Positions 17,356-26,524 of a stretch of 64,000 nucleotides of DNA are shown here, piece after piece (the first letter of the stretch is position 1; each line of letters starts with the position of its first letter). Under the pieces are notes generated by a model. That model saw only the letters and a list, made by a program, of their open reading frames with translations, was not told the origin of the DNA and searched no databases. Position numbers and translations under genes: made by a program. Where the stretch lies: contig JAFYYV010000049.1 of NCBI GenBank assembly GCA_017557405.1, positions 1 to 64,000 of the forward strand, given 5' to 3'. Source of the stretch: Prevotella sp. (lineage in GTDB: Bacteria; Bacteroidota; Bacteroidia; Bacteroidales; Bacteroidaceae).

Positions 17356-19902
17356 ATGGATTTTAGTTCAATATTAACGCCGCTCAACAAAAGCGCTGAG
17401 ACTATTACCAGTGCGATAGGAAAACTGCAGGCTTTGCCGAATGTACCTGGTTTGCAATTGCCTGGAGAACTTACAGCACCTCTGCAACAACTGCAGAATA
17501 GTACGGCGATGCTGCAAGGTGCGCAGCAGAAAATGGAGGCGCTTGCACAGACTTTCCAGAATTTGCCTGCCGAAAGTCAGTCAATGGTGATGCAAACCCT
17601 GAATTCTTCGAATCTCACGGGTAACATCCAGAATGTCACCTCTATGTTGGAAAGCAAGCTTCCTAATCCCGAAAGCATGGCCAGCCAATTCAACGATGCT
17701 TTCTCGGCTGCCCAGGCGAAGGCCTCTGATGCCGTTGGACAAATACAAGGAAAAGCCACCGAAGCCTTCAATGCCGCTCAACAGAAAGCTACTGGAGCCC
17801 TCGGACAAATTCAATCGAAAGCCACAGAGGCTTTCGGAACAGTACAAGACAAGATGACAAGTGCCGTCAGCCAATTGCAGAGTCAGGCTGGGAGCACCCT
17901 TAACAATATTCAAGGACAAGCCAGTCAGGCCCTCAATGCGGCACAAGGTCAACTGAATGATGCCGTAAGTCAGATAAAGAGTACGGCAGACCAAGCATAT
18001 AGTGCTGCACAGCAAAAGGTGACTAGTGCGCTCAACGATGCCCAACAACAGGTAAGCGATGCTTATAGTCAAGCTCAAAACCAAGTTAATGGAGCCATCA
18101 ATAAGGTCGAACAGACTGCTGGCGATTTGCAAAATAAAGCCACTCAGGCTTTCGATACCATTGAAAGCAAAAGCAGCGAATTGTATAATAATGCTGGAAC
18201 GAAATTAGAGGAAATCCAAGGAAAGGCTAACAACTTTGCTGACAACATGCAAAACAAAGCCGAAGGTTTTGCCAACGATATGCAGAGCAAGACTGAAGGC
18301 TTCATGAACAATGCCGAGCAGAAGGCAACTCAATTTGGTGAGAACCTGGAGAACAAGGTCAACGAGTTCGGAGACAAAGCAAGCCAGTTTGGTGAGAATC
18401 TCGAGCAAAAAGCCACTCAGTTTGGTGAGAACTTGGAAAACAAGGTCAACGAATTTGGTGACAAGGCTTCTCAGTTTGGTGAGAATCTCGAGCAAAAGGC
18501 AACTCAATTCGGTGAGAACCTGGAGAACAAGGTCAACGAGTTCGGAGACAAAGCAAGCCAGTTTGGTGAGAATCTCGAGCAAAAAGCCACTCAGTTTGGT
18601 GAGAACTTGGAAAACAAGGTCAACGAGTTTGGTGATAAGGCTGAGCAATTTGGAGAAAACCTCGAAAAGAAGGCCAGTGAGTTGGGCGAGAAAGTCGAGA
18701 ACAAAGTCAACGAACTCGGTGAGAAAGCTGAGCAGTTAGGCGAGACCATTGAAAACAAGGCTAGCGAAGTAAAGGAAAAACTTGAGCAAGGCATTGAAAA
18801 CGCCGAGAAGAAGGTTGAAGAAACCGTTAACAAGGTGCAAGACACCATGGAAAATGCCTATAAGGAGGCCGAGCAGAAGGTCAACGAGGCAGTGGACAAG
18901 GTGGAAGGTGCCATTGATGATGTGAAAGAAAAGGTTTCTGAGACCATTGACAACGCAAAAGAGAAACTCGGTGATGCTTATGAAGACGCCAAGGAGAAGA
19001 TCAGTGACACCTATAATGAAGTAACTGAGAAAGTCAGCGATACTTACAACGATGCGAAAGAGGCAGTCAGTGATGCTTACAACGATGCGAAAGAAGCAGT
19101 CAGTGATGCATATAATGAAGCCATGGAGGCGGTTGATAATGCTGTCAACGAGGTGACAGATGCCATCAATGATGCATACGATGAAGCCCAACAGGCTGTG
19201 GATCAGGTGGTCGATGATGTGAATAAGGCCATCGATGAGGTCAACAATGCCATTGATCAATTCGAGAACGCTGTTACTGAAATCGAGAACAAGATTCAGG
19301 AGACCGTTGAGAAGGTGGAAGATACGGTCGAGAAAGCTCAGGAGACCGTTGAGAAGGTTAAGGATGCCATCGACAATATCCGCGATCGTATTGGCTCTAC
19401 TGCTGATCGTGTCAGTAATCTTGTTGGTGGCATAGGTGGTGGCGAGTTGGATCAGGCTCTTCGTCTGCGTAATCTCCCCATCGCACAAGATCACACCGCC
19501 TTCCACGGAAAATTGGAGATTGGCCAGCGTAAGTTTGGTATTGTGCAGTGTTCTTATAGCTTCAGTCAGTCGGTGGACAGCACAGGTAAGCCTGTTTCAC
19601 GTCCTCGTGGTGGAAAGATTGTTTTTGTGTTGCCTTCGCGCAGCGACGAAGACCTGTTCTTCTATCGTTGGATGTTCAGCAAGACCGAGGTGGAGTCTGG
19701 TTATTTCCGCTTCGTGGTATGGGCGCAGCAGAATCGTCAGAGTTTCAAGACCGTTTCGTTCCGCAATGCCTATTGTGTGGGGTTGAAAGACTTCTTCAAT
19801 AACAGCGACAGTCGACTGATGCACCTCACGGTCACTATCATGGCTGAGACGATTACCATCGGCTCCAACAACACAGCAGAATTCAACAACGAGTGGGAGT
19901 AG
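17356..19902 (+). CDS. Evolved Hcp: long repetitive helical N-terminal extension plus TssD domain
   Basis: 848 residues from the ATG at 17356; an earlier ATG at 17296 lies inside the preceding gene. Residues 1 to ~705 are almost entirely predicted amphipathic helix built of 7- and 11-residue periods (units such as ATQFGENLENKV and DAYNDAKEAVS), resembling LEA or apolipoprotein-type helices. The last ~130 residues (from about 715) are a complete Hcp domain (LEIGQRKFGIVQC, SRPRGGKIVFVLP, LFFYRWMFSKTEV). No Cys or catalytic motif is evident in the extension. Known evolved Hcps carry C-terminal toxins, so an N-terminal ~700-residue extension is unusual. It may be a membrane-active effector, a cargo scaffold or a tube-lumen filler; the function is not known. 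Confidence 0.85.
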   Translation: MDFSSILTPLNKSAETITSAIGKLQALPNVPGLQLPGELTAPLQQLQNSTAMLQGAQQKMEALAQTFQNLPAESQSMVMQTLNSSNLTGNIQNVTSMLESKLPNPESMASQFNDAFSAAQAKASDAVGQIQGKATEAFNAAQQKATGALGQIQSKATEAFGTVQDKMTSAVSQLQSQAGSTLNNIQGQASQALNAAQGQLNDAVSQIKSTADQAYSAAQQKVTSALNDAQQQVSDAYSQAQNQVNGAINKVEQTAGDLQNKATQAFDTIESKSSELYNNAGTKLEEIQGKANNFADNMQNKAEGFANDMQSKTEGFMNNAEQKATQFGENLENKVNEFGDKASQFGENLEQKATQFGENLENKVNEFGDKASQFGENLEQKATQFGENLENKVNEFGDKASQFGENLEQKATQFGENLENKVNEFGDKAEQFGENLEKKASELGEKVENKVNELGEKAEQLGETIENKASEVKEKLEQGIENAEKKVEETVNKVQDTMENAYKEAEQKVNEAVDKVEGAIDDVKEKVSETIDNAKEKLGDAYEDAKEKISDTYNEVTEKVSDTYNDAKEAVSDAYNDAKEAVSDAYNEAMEAVDNAVNEVTDAINDAYDEAQQAVDQVVDDVNKAIDEVNNAIDQFENAVTEIENKIQETVEKVEDTVEKAQETVEKVKDAIDNIRDRIGSTADRVSNLVGGIGGGELDQALRLRNLPIAQDHTAFHGKLEIGQRKFGIVQCSYSFSQSVDSTGKPVSRPRGGKIVFVLPSRSDEDLFFYRWMFSKTEVESGYFRFVVWAQQNRQSFKTVSFRNAYCVGLKDFFNNSDSRLMHLTVTIMAETITIGSNNTAEFNNEWE
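18316..18663 (+). repeat. Four tandem 87-bp coding repeats (174-bp higher-order duplication)
   Basis: Units start at 18316, 18403, 18490 and 18577, each encoding 29 residues (EQKATQFGENL, ENKVNEFGDKA, SQFGENL). Units 1 and 3 share codon choices, and units 2 and 4 share a different set. This indicates a recent duplication of a 174-bp pair. They lie in the helical extension of the Hcp fusion. Confidence 0.9.
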
Positions 19903-19930
19903 GGCAGAAAGATGTCCTTCTCCCACCTTT
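19893..19930 (+). terminator. Terminator overlapping the stop codon of the Hcp fusion
   Basis: GTGGGAG (19893-19899) pairs with CTCCCAC (19920-19926). Further inner pairs (AGG.CA with TG.CCT) extend the stem, and a CTTTTT tract follows. The stop codon lies in the stem. It would separate the tube genes from vgrG unless read through. Confidence 0.7.
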
Positions 19931-20016
19931 TTATATATACGTATACACACGCGTACATTTATAGTAATTTTAGCGTTTCTTACTAACTTACAACATACAA
20001 AACTTCGTTTCACAAG

Positions 20017-22029
20017 ATGTCTATATCAATCAAAAATATACAGGTGACCATCGATGGCACGCAGTCGAACATGTTCAAGATTCAGCTCGATGGTGCTAAG
20101 TATCGGCTCGATAGTTTCACACTGTCGCAGAACCTGTTACAGCCCAATGTGTTATCGTTTGTGATGTACAAGGACCCTGAAGAAGATGTTAACGAACCGC
20201 AGTTTGGTGTCTGCAAGGCCATTATTGGTAAAAAAATCAGCATCTACCTGCAGACCGATCCGATGGAACAGGAAATACCATCCTTTTCCGATGAGGGTAA
20301 AATGGCCGACATCGAGTTCGAGGGATACATTTTCTCGGCATCGGGTAGTCGTGATGGAAGCCAATATACTATCAGTGTTGAGGCCCGTTCGTGGGACGCT
20401 ATCTTGATTGACAGTCCTCATTGTTGGTCATGGGAGAACAGGACGTTAAACGATATTGTGGAAGACACGTTGAATCCGTTTAGCGGTGAGTGGAATGCGA
20501 ATGTCGATGCACGATTCCAAGAAGATATAGAGTATACTGTGCAATATAACGAAAATAACTATCAGTTCCTGCGTCGTTTGGCTTTGCGTTATGGCGAATG
20601 GTTCTACAATGATGGCAAGTGTCTCGTCTTTGGCAATATGCCCGAAGGGAACTCCGTGACGCTCTCTTATCCTAGCAAGGATATCCCCTCGTATAGCATC
20701 CGCATGGAGATGAAGAATATAAACTTTGACCATAATGTCGTTTCCTATTACAGTGATGAGGGAAGCGTTCAGGGATTGCGTCAGTGTATCAGTCAGGCAG
20801 ATCGCGAATATAATGAATTGAATACGGCAGTCTATAAAGCTGCTGTCGATGCTTATCCCAAGGAACCCGTACGTAACCTTCATTCAGGTGGTTGGATAGA
20901 AGAAGATAGCAAAGTGAAACGTGTGGACATCTCGTCGAAGACTGAGGTTCGCGGCATCAAGGCAAGCATGTTGGTCTATGATGGCACCACCTACTGTTCC
21001 AATCTGAAGTTAGGCGGCAAGCTTGTCATCAAGGACAATTTCATCTCCGACAAAGAGTCGAACAACAAGAGCGACGTGCAGCAGGACGAAATCATCATCA
21101 TTGGACTCACCCACCGCTTCTCTGCCGACGAACGTTACAGCAATACGTTCCGAGGACTTCCCGCTGCCTGTGACTATCCGCCATATACTGGGGGGGAGAC
21201 CTATCCATATGCACAACCTTGTCGTGGTTGGGTGATTGACAATGAAGATCCGCAGAAATTGGGGCGCATCCGTGTGAAACTTGAATGGTCGGATGATGAC
21301 ACGATGATAACCCCTTGGCTGCGCATTGCCCAACCATACGCAGGATTGGAGAAAGGCGTACATATTCTTCCCGAGATTGACGAAGAAGTGTTGGTAGATT
21401 TCGAACAAGGTAATGCCGAACGTCCTTTTGTCTGCGGGGCTTTGTTCAACAAGGATAGTGGTGTCGATGAAAAATGGTATCCAGGTGACAACGAGGTGAA
21501 GGCCATTCGTACTAATAATGGCCACACCATTGAGATTCACGACCAGTCGGACGGTGGATACATTAAGATTTATGATAACAAGAAAGATAACTATATCGTT
21601 ACGCTTTCTACCGACGACGATGCAAAAGTGAAGATTGAGTCGTCGAAAAACATTAGCATCAATGCTAAGAATGATATCAGCATCTCTGCCGGCCATGACA
21701 TCAGTATAAAAGCCAACAACGACATCAAAGTGACAGCGAAGAACAACATGAGCGAAAATGTGACGAAAGAGCTCAAAGTAAGTGCCGATAGCATGAAGTA
21801 CAACTCAAAATCAATGGAAATAGAGACACAGAAATTCTCAGAGAAAGCACAAAGTGCAGAAACTTTGTTCTCGAAGCACACCATTACCATTTCGGGTGCT
21901 TTGAAATATACTGCAGGTAATATTTCTTTCTCTTCCAATTCTACATATACTCTCTCCGCTACTGCAACCATGTCAATCTCTTCACAAGGCCCATTATCTA
22001 TTCAGGGCGCAATCATAAAGATGAATTGA
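20017..22029 (+). CDS. tssI: TssI/VgrG spike protein
   Basis: A 670-residue spike protein. The N-terminal ~380 residues match the gp27-like part (ARSWDAILIDSPHCW; YTVQYNENNYQFLRRL around 170-190). Then comes a gp5/OB-fold segment (GWVIDNEDPQKLGRIRV at about 405-421, LPEIDEEVLVDFEQG), and a C-terminal beta-helix of short repeats (NAKNDISISAGHDISIKANN). There is no extra effector domain after the beta-helix. It forms the trimeric tip on which the PAAR-like protein encoded next would sit. The 114-bp upstream gap holds no clear promoter. Confidence 0.9.
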   Translation: MSISIKNIQVTIDGTQSNMFKIQLDGAKYRLDSFTLSQNLLQPNVLSFVMYKDPEEDVNEPQFGVCKAIIGKKISIYLQTDPMEQEIPSFSDEGKMADIEFEGYIFSASGSRDGSQYTISVEARSWDAILIDSPHCWSWENRTLNDIVEDTLNPFSGEWNANVDARFQEDIEYTVQYNENNYQFLRRLALRYGEWFYNDGKCLVFGNMPEGNSVTLSYPSKDIPSYSIRMEMKNINFDHNVVSYYSDEGSVQGLRQCISQADREYNELNTAVYKAAVDAYPKEPVRNLHSGGWIEEDSKVKRVDISSKTEVRGIKASMLVYDGTTYCSNLKLGGKLVIKDNFISDKESNNKSDVQQDEIIIIGLTHRFSADERYSNTFRGLPAACDYPPYTGGETYPYAQPCRGWVIDNEDPQKLGRIRVKLEWSDDDTMITPWLRIAQPYAGLEKGVHILPEIDEEVLVDFEQGNAERPFVCGALFNKDSGVDEKWYPGDNEVKAIRTNNGHTIEIHDQSDGGYIKIYDNKKDNYIVTLSTDDDAKVKIESSKNISINAKNDISISAGHDISIKANNDIKVTAKNNMSENVTKELKVSADSMKYNSKSMEIETQKFSEKAQSAETLFSKHTITISGALKYTAGNISFSSNSTYTLSATATMSISSQGPLSIQGAIIKMN

Positions 22030-22072
22030 TGATTAACAGAACATGTCGAATTTCACCCATTCTTGATATCCT

Positions 22073-24364
22073 ATGACCAGCGAAGAAAGAGAAGAAATGG
22101 AGATGCAGCAAGCGGCTGATGCCATTGGTGCGCTTTCTGTTCAAATGGATGCTGCTAACGCAGCAGCTGATGCTGGTTTTGCAAAAATGGTGGCAGAGAC
22201 TGCAGGCAGTGCCGTCAATGCAGTACGAGATTCTGCAATTGGCATGGGCGAAGGATGGCTGGAATCTGCAGGAGGCTTGGGTACAAGAGTGTTTGATGCA
22301 CTTCACCCTACCGAGCAGATGTCTGAAGAAGACCAAAAGCGTTTTGAACTTCTTGCCAAACAAGCTGACGGCCTTAGTGCTCCTGTCGGTAAAACGGGTT
22401 TTCATCTCGCCTCCAATATCCCTGTGTGTACGGCAAATGCGGTATTGAGATGCTCTTTTGGAGCTATTTTCGGCCAGCTGAATGTTCTGCCCATCAACCG
22501 CGTATGTATTGGGGCGATGAATGCACCTGTGGCAACTATAACCGACTTTGCTCCTCTTCTCAACATCCCTCAATTCGCAGTGTGCTTTAACATACTTAAC
22601 CCTTCAGTTGCAATAGCCACTGCAGCAGCCACTGCAGCAAAAGGTGGAGTGTTCACTCTTGTTCCAATGCCATGTATAGCTGGCTTATCTCCCACGCCGT
22701 GGAAAGTTCCTAAGCCCCAACAACTTTGTGGTGGAATGCCTGTACTTACACAAGATTGTAGCAGTTCCTGCTGGGCTATTGGGTCTATCAACATTATCCA
22801 CAACGGTCAAGGACTTATGCCCAACACCTTCAATGGGTTCATGGGGCCAGACTGGTTGTCTACTATTAAGGCCAATGCTGAACTCCTTGTCAATGCTGCT
22901 GGAAGTATAGCTGCTGTGGCAGGTTTTGTCACAAAAGGTGCAAAATTCACTCAGCTTGTATCAAACAGCAAGGCTTTGAGTTTCATGAAAACATATGGAG
23001 TTGATATCCTTGAGGGAGTAGGAAACGCTACTGTGTCAGTTACATCATTTATGGAAGGTAATGCTGGAGATGGTTTTTCTGGTATGGCAGATGCTAGCTT
23101 GAGTCTTCTTTCAGCTGCTCTAACTGCAAGGAAGGGCGGCCCAAAGGTGCATGCAAATAATTATAATAGAGCTCAATACAATGTTGCATCAGCCAATGGC
23201 AATCTAAACACCAAACAAGCGAATCATGTTGGAGCGCAAATGGATGCATCTATGGCAAGAGGCAATAAGGGTATGGCAGATGCTAATGTTGCTGATGCAA
23301 GGATAAGGCAGAATGCGGCAGATGAGAACTTGGCCAATGCTAGGACCACACAGAGTCAGGCTAATAGCAAAGTGTCGGAAGCAAAGGCCAATCAAGCCAA
23401 GGCTGATAAGAAGGTCTCGGAAGCAAAGACCGCACAGAAACAAGCTGATAAGAAAGTGTCGGATGCAAAGGCCAATCAAGCTAAGGCTGATAAAGACTTG
23501 GGTGATGCAAGAAGTGCTCAGGCTGAAGCTAACACTAAAGTGAATCAAGCCAAAGAGAAACAAAAGGCAAGAGAACAAGATGTCACTACTAAAGAAAAGC
23601 AGCAACAGCAAGCAGGTGCTGACCTGAACAATGCAAAAGCAGAGAGAGACAAAGTCTATTCTGATCCCAAAAGCACCCCAGAACAGAAAAAAGCCGCTGA
23701 TAATGCAGTGGCCGATGCAGAGAAAGCTAAAACTCAAGCAGATTTTGATTTGGGTACAGCAAGACATGAAAAGACCAAGGCGGACAACGGAGTTGAATGG
23801 GCTGAATCAAGAAAGGCTGAGGCCGATAATGCTGTAGCGAATGCTCAGACGAATAAGAAAAATGCTGACAATGCTGTAACGAATGCAGAAACAAACAAGA
23901 TGAAAGCTGACGCTGATGTGGACTCTGCAGAATTTGGTAAGGCGAAGGCTGACATGGATGTAAATAATGCACAGGCTAATAAGGCCAAGGCTGACCAAGA
24001 CGTGAATAAAGCAAAGGGACAAAAGAAGGAGGCTGATGCCAATGCAAATAAAGCGCAGAAAGAAGCCGACAAAGCGAAAAGAGATGTTGAAAGGGCAGAT
24101 CGAGAAGTTGAAAGGACACAAAGTGAGTTGAATGATGCACAGCAACAAGTGAGGGAAGCAGAACAAGCTGCTGACGATGCTTTCGAGGCAGGAAGACAGG
24201 CCGCAATTGAAGCTGCAACAGACAAACCCGATTCTGGAATAGTGGCGGGCGTTGGCAAAGGTATTGTCATGAAGGTGGAAGGGGATTATGCTGATGAACT
24301 TGCAGGTTCTTATTTTGAAAAAGACTGGGGCGAATATATCGACTATGCGAGTAAAAAGGATTAG
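22073..24364 (+). CDS. PAAR-like spike tip with long coiled-coil extension (candidate effector)
   Basis: A 763-residue protein. Residues ~100-245 are a PAAR-like (DUF4280-type) Cys-containing domain (VCTANAVLRCSFG, NRVCIGAMNAP, PMPCIAG, VLTQDCSSSC). A hydrophobic Gly/Ala-rich segment (~270-350) follows. Residues ~375-715 are 14-residue repeats rich in Ala, Lys, Asp and Asn (consensus xANxAKADKxVxxA), a long coiled coil. The ~45-residue tail is acidic and unrecognised. It is encoded 43 bp after vgrG, so it should cap the spike. The extension may be the delivered part or a rod; no enzyme motif is visible. Confidence 0.78.
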   Translation: MTSEEREEMEMQQAADAIGALSVQMDAANAAADAGFAKMVAETAGSAVNAVRDSAIGMGEGWLESAGGLGTRVFDALHPTEQMSEEDQKRFELLAKQADGLSAPVGKTGFHLASNIPVCTANAVLRCSFGAIFGQLNVLPINRVCIGAMNAPVATITDFAPLLNIPQFAVCFNILNPSVAIATAAATAAKGGVFTLVPMPCIAGLSPTPWKVPKPQQLCGGMPVLTQDCSSSCWAIGSINIIHNGQGLMPNTFNGFMGPDWLSTIKANAELLVNAAGSIAAVAGFVTKGAKFTQLVSNSKALSFMKTYGVDILEGVGNATVSVTSFMEGNAGDGFSGMADASLSLLSAALTARKGGPKVHANNYNRAQYNVASANGNLNTKQANHVGAQMDASMARGNKGMADANVADARIRQNAADENLANARTTQSQANSKVSEAKANQAKADKKVSEAKTAQKQADKKVSDAKANQAKADKDLGDARSAQAEANTKVNQAKEKQKAREQDVTTKEKQQQQAGADLNNAKAERDKVYSDPKSTPEQKKAADNAVADAEKAKTQADFDLGTARHEKTKADNGVEWAESRKAEADNAVANAQTNKKNADNAVTNAETNKMKADADVDSAEFGKAKADMDVNNAQANKAKADQDVNKAKGQKKEADANANKAQKEADKAKRDVERADREVERTQSELNDAQQQVREAEQAADDAFEAGRQAAIEAATDKPDSGIVAGVGKGIVMKVEGDYADELAGSYFEKDWGEYIDYASKKD

Positions 24365-24437
24365 TAGATGAAAAAAGCCAATTATATAAACGAAATCATT
24401 CAACAACAAAATAATAACAATTAAAAACCAAATAACT

Positions 24438-24764
24438 ATGACAGAGCAAGAGTATTATCAAGACGAGTTTATCGTGCTATTGACGATAGACGGCACTTCG
24501 TATGACGAGATTGAAGTGAAAGTGACTGATCCGAACAAGACGATTCGTGACCAGATTAACAGTATCGTGCAGGTGTTTGAACTGCCGAAGATGGACAATG
24601 GTGGCAACCCCATCCAGTATTTGTTGGGTAAGTTGATGGACGACGACGAGGAGCCTGTGATTCTGGAGTTCGAGGACGAAAACGGACGCGAGATGGCACT
24701 TGTCGATTACGAAATCATGCCGATGGACCGTCTGCATCTGATTTCTGTGCCCATCGCAGGATGA
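24438..24764 (+). CDS. Ubiquitin-like beta-grasp protein (YukD-like Ubl)
   Basis: A 108-residue protein that reads as a beta-grasp fold: strands FIVLLTIDG and DEIEVKVT, a helix (TIRDQINSIVQVF), then PVILEFED and a final strand DRLHLISVP. The family-typical turn before it (MALVDYEIMPMD) resembles the YukD/EsaB and ubiquitin C-terminal region. It ends IAG, with Gly108 exposed and no extra residues to trim, as needed for E1 adenylation. It is encoded 45 bp before an E2 gene and in the same operon as E1, JAMM and RING proteins. The most likely role is a conjugated modifier; targets are unknown. Confidence 0.82.
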   Translation: MTEQEYYQDEFIVLLTIDGTSYDEIEVKVTDPNKTIRDQINSIVQVFELPKMDNGGNPIQYLLGKLMDDDEEPVILEFEDENGREMALVDYEIMPMDRLHLISVPIAG

Positions 24765-24809
24765 TGGACGATTGACAATGAACAATTATTTTTATTCAAT
24801 TGAAAAGCC

Positions 24810-25469
24810 ATGAATCCAGCTATCAATAATTTCAATTTGAAAGAACTGAAGGGTCGCGATGCCCGTCTGTTCCAAGAGTGGAAGGAACTCGATGCCATGT
24901 GTGAAAAGCGCAAGAAGCAAGGTCCAAATCCTTTTAAGCCGTCGCTTTCGTACATCATCCGTCGCAAGAACGCTGTGGGACTACCCACTGAGTTCGAGAT
25001 ATGGTATCGTTGCAAAAGTATCGTTGGTGTTGAGGACACCGAACCACCGCGCAAGCCCATCTACGGCAATTTACACAAGATGAGTGTGGTGCTGCCGAAC
25101 AACTATCCTTCAGCTGACGGCAACCCCGTGTTTACGTTCATCACTGATGTGTGGCATCCAAACATTCGCTATTCAGGTAGTTTCAAGGGCCACGTGTGCT
25201 TGACCATCAAGGAGATGGGTGTATTGGCGTCAATCAAAGACCTGGTGCTACGTGTGGAACGCTACCTGAAGTATCAGATGTATCATGCCCAGAACACCTA
25301 TCCCTATCCTGAGGACCAAGGCGTGGCTGAATGGGTGCGCGAAGAAGGTGAACCCAACGGATGGGTGAAGTTCGCTCAAGACCAGCCTGAAGCCCCTGAG
25401 CCTCCGAAGGCTCCTGAGGGTGGTGGCGATGATAAGCCAAAGAAACCTAAAGTATCGCTGAGTATATGA
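24810..25469 (+). CDS. E2-like ubiquitin-conjugating enzyme
   Basis: 219 residues with a canonical UBC fold order: an N-terminal helix (RDARLFQEWKEL), strands with PNNYP (96-100), the HPN motif (116-118) and a catalytic Cys130 (GHVCLTI) twelve residues on, as in eukaryotic E2s. C-terminal helices include a Trp region (VAEWVREE). The conserved HPN Asn, which stabilises the oxyanion in E2s, is present, so the enzyme looks active. The last ~30 residues are a Pro/Lys-rich tail. Its stop overlaps the next gene by 4 bp (ATGA). It should accept the Ubl from the E1 encoded at 32328-33527 in the cytosol. Confidence 0.9.
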   Translation: MNPAINNFNLKELKGRDARLFQEWKELDAMCEKRKKQGPNPFKPSLSYIIRRKNAVGLPTEFEIWYRCKSIVGVEDTEPPRKPIYGNLHKMSVVLPNNYPSADGNPVFTFITDVWHPNIRYSGSFKGHVCLTIKEMGVLASIKDLVLRVERYLKYQMYHAQNTYPYPEDQGVAEWVREEGEPNGWVKFAQDQPEAPEPPKAPEGGGDDKPKKPKVSLSI

Positions 25470-26524
25470 GAAAAATATTGTTATTGTTAGCATTGTTCAT
25501 CTCGGCTACGCTCACTACGTTAGCCGACGAGCAGAAGAGTGTCAGTCTAAGTGGTGACCATACGCAGGAGACCGTCGCTCTGTCGTATATGAACATCTTT
25601 GTCACGTTAGAAGATGCCGACGGCGAGACTGGCAAGGTGAAACTCGAATTGGAGAATCTTGACGAATCGAAAGCTTTGTTGCTCTTCGACCGTGCCTACG
25701 ACGAGAAGACTGTGAAAAAAATGCCTGTGTCGATGACATTTGACAAGACTTTCGGTGGCACAAAGAATAAGCGTGTCATCGACCCTTACGAGTTGGCTAA
25801 CCAGCCCATGATGCTAAAGCCGTCGGATAAGTTCACCCTGCCCTTGGTAGAGGCTCAAAATGGTTCGCCCACAGTGTGTCGTCTGCCTATCTACATCGCC
25901 AAGTTCAAAGGCAAGAGTATGAACAAACTCATCTTGATGGAGAAGGAGGTTATTGAACTGAGCATCGAGGTGGAATTGAAGCCTAGTGCAGAATACGTTG
26001 GTTTGAAGGATGAGGTGGATGCCTTATCGCGCAACGTGTCAATATGTCCCAACTCGAAGCACAAGCCTTCAGAGGCCAAGCAGCGCGAGGACTATCAGGA
26101 CAAGATCAACAGTTTGAAACGGAAGATTGATGCTGCTATCCAAAGTCATGGTTGGCAACCCAACAGCCGCGCATTCGCCCGCTACAACGAACTGAAGTCG
26201 ACGCTCGATGGCATCGACCTCGACTCGCGCGTCCGCGACTGTGGCAGACATAAAACGGCTGCACCGAAGAAGAGCGGTCACTCGTGCAGCTATTGCTCGC
26301 TCTCGTTACAGCAGATTTACCATCAGCTTGACGACATTTACAAGAAAATATATAGCAGCTCTGATCGAAAGGCCGCTAAGGCAAAGGTGATGGGGCAGGT
26401 GAATGCTCTATATCGTTGCTGCACCGATAGCAGTTGTAGCAAGCATGCTTCATCGTGGAAGAGCGGTGGAGGTGGTTACAAAGCCAAAATCACGGAGCGT
26501 TATAATCGCATCAATGGAATATGA
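25466..26524 (+). CDS. Exported Cys-rich protein of unknown function (Ubl/T6SS operon)
   Basis: 352 residues with a signal peptide (1-20), no further membrane helix and no lipobox, so probably periplasmic. Residues ~22-172 look all-beta and share a block with the next protein (RLPIYIAKFKGK here, SIPLYLAHYEGK there). Residues ~175-350 are helical with seven Cys (194, 259, 274, 277, 318, 319, 324), including HSCSYCS and CCTDSSCSKH, suggesting disulfides or metal. Coupled by ATGA overlaps to both neighbours, E2 and the 510-residue protein. No family recognised. It is a candidate envelope component of the secretion machine. Confidence 0.8.
   Translation: MRKILLLLALFISATLTTLADEQKSVSLSGDHTQETVALSYMNIFVTLEDADGETGKVKLELENLDESKALLLFDRAYDEKTVKKMPVSMTFDKTFGGTKNKRVIDPYELANQPMMLKPSDKFTLPLVEAQNGSPTVCRLPIYIAKFKGKSMNKLILMEKEVIELSIEVELKPSAEYVGLKDEVDALSRNVSICPNSKHKPSEAKQREDYQDKINSLKRKIDAAIQSHGWQPNSRAFARYNELKSTLDGIDLDSRVRDCGRHKTAAPKKSGHSCSYCSLSLQQIYHQLDDIYKKIYSSSDRKAAKAKVMGQVNALYRCCTDSSCSKHASSWKSGGGGYKAKITERYNRINGI

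Noticed and set aside
18736-19506. 256-residue minus-strand frame rich in Leu/Ile
   Set aside because: It is the complement of the amphipathic repeats of the Hcp fusion; repetitive coding DNA produces long antisense frames.
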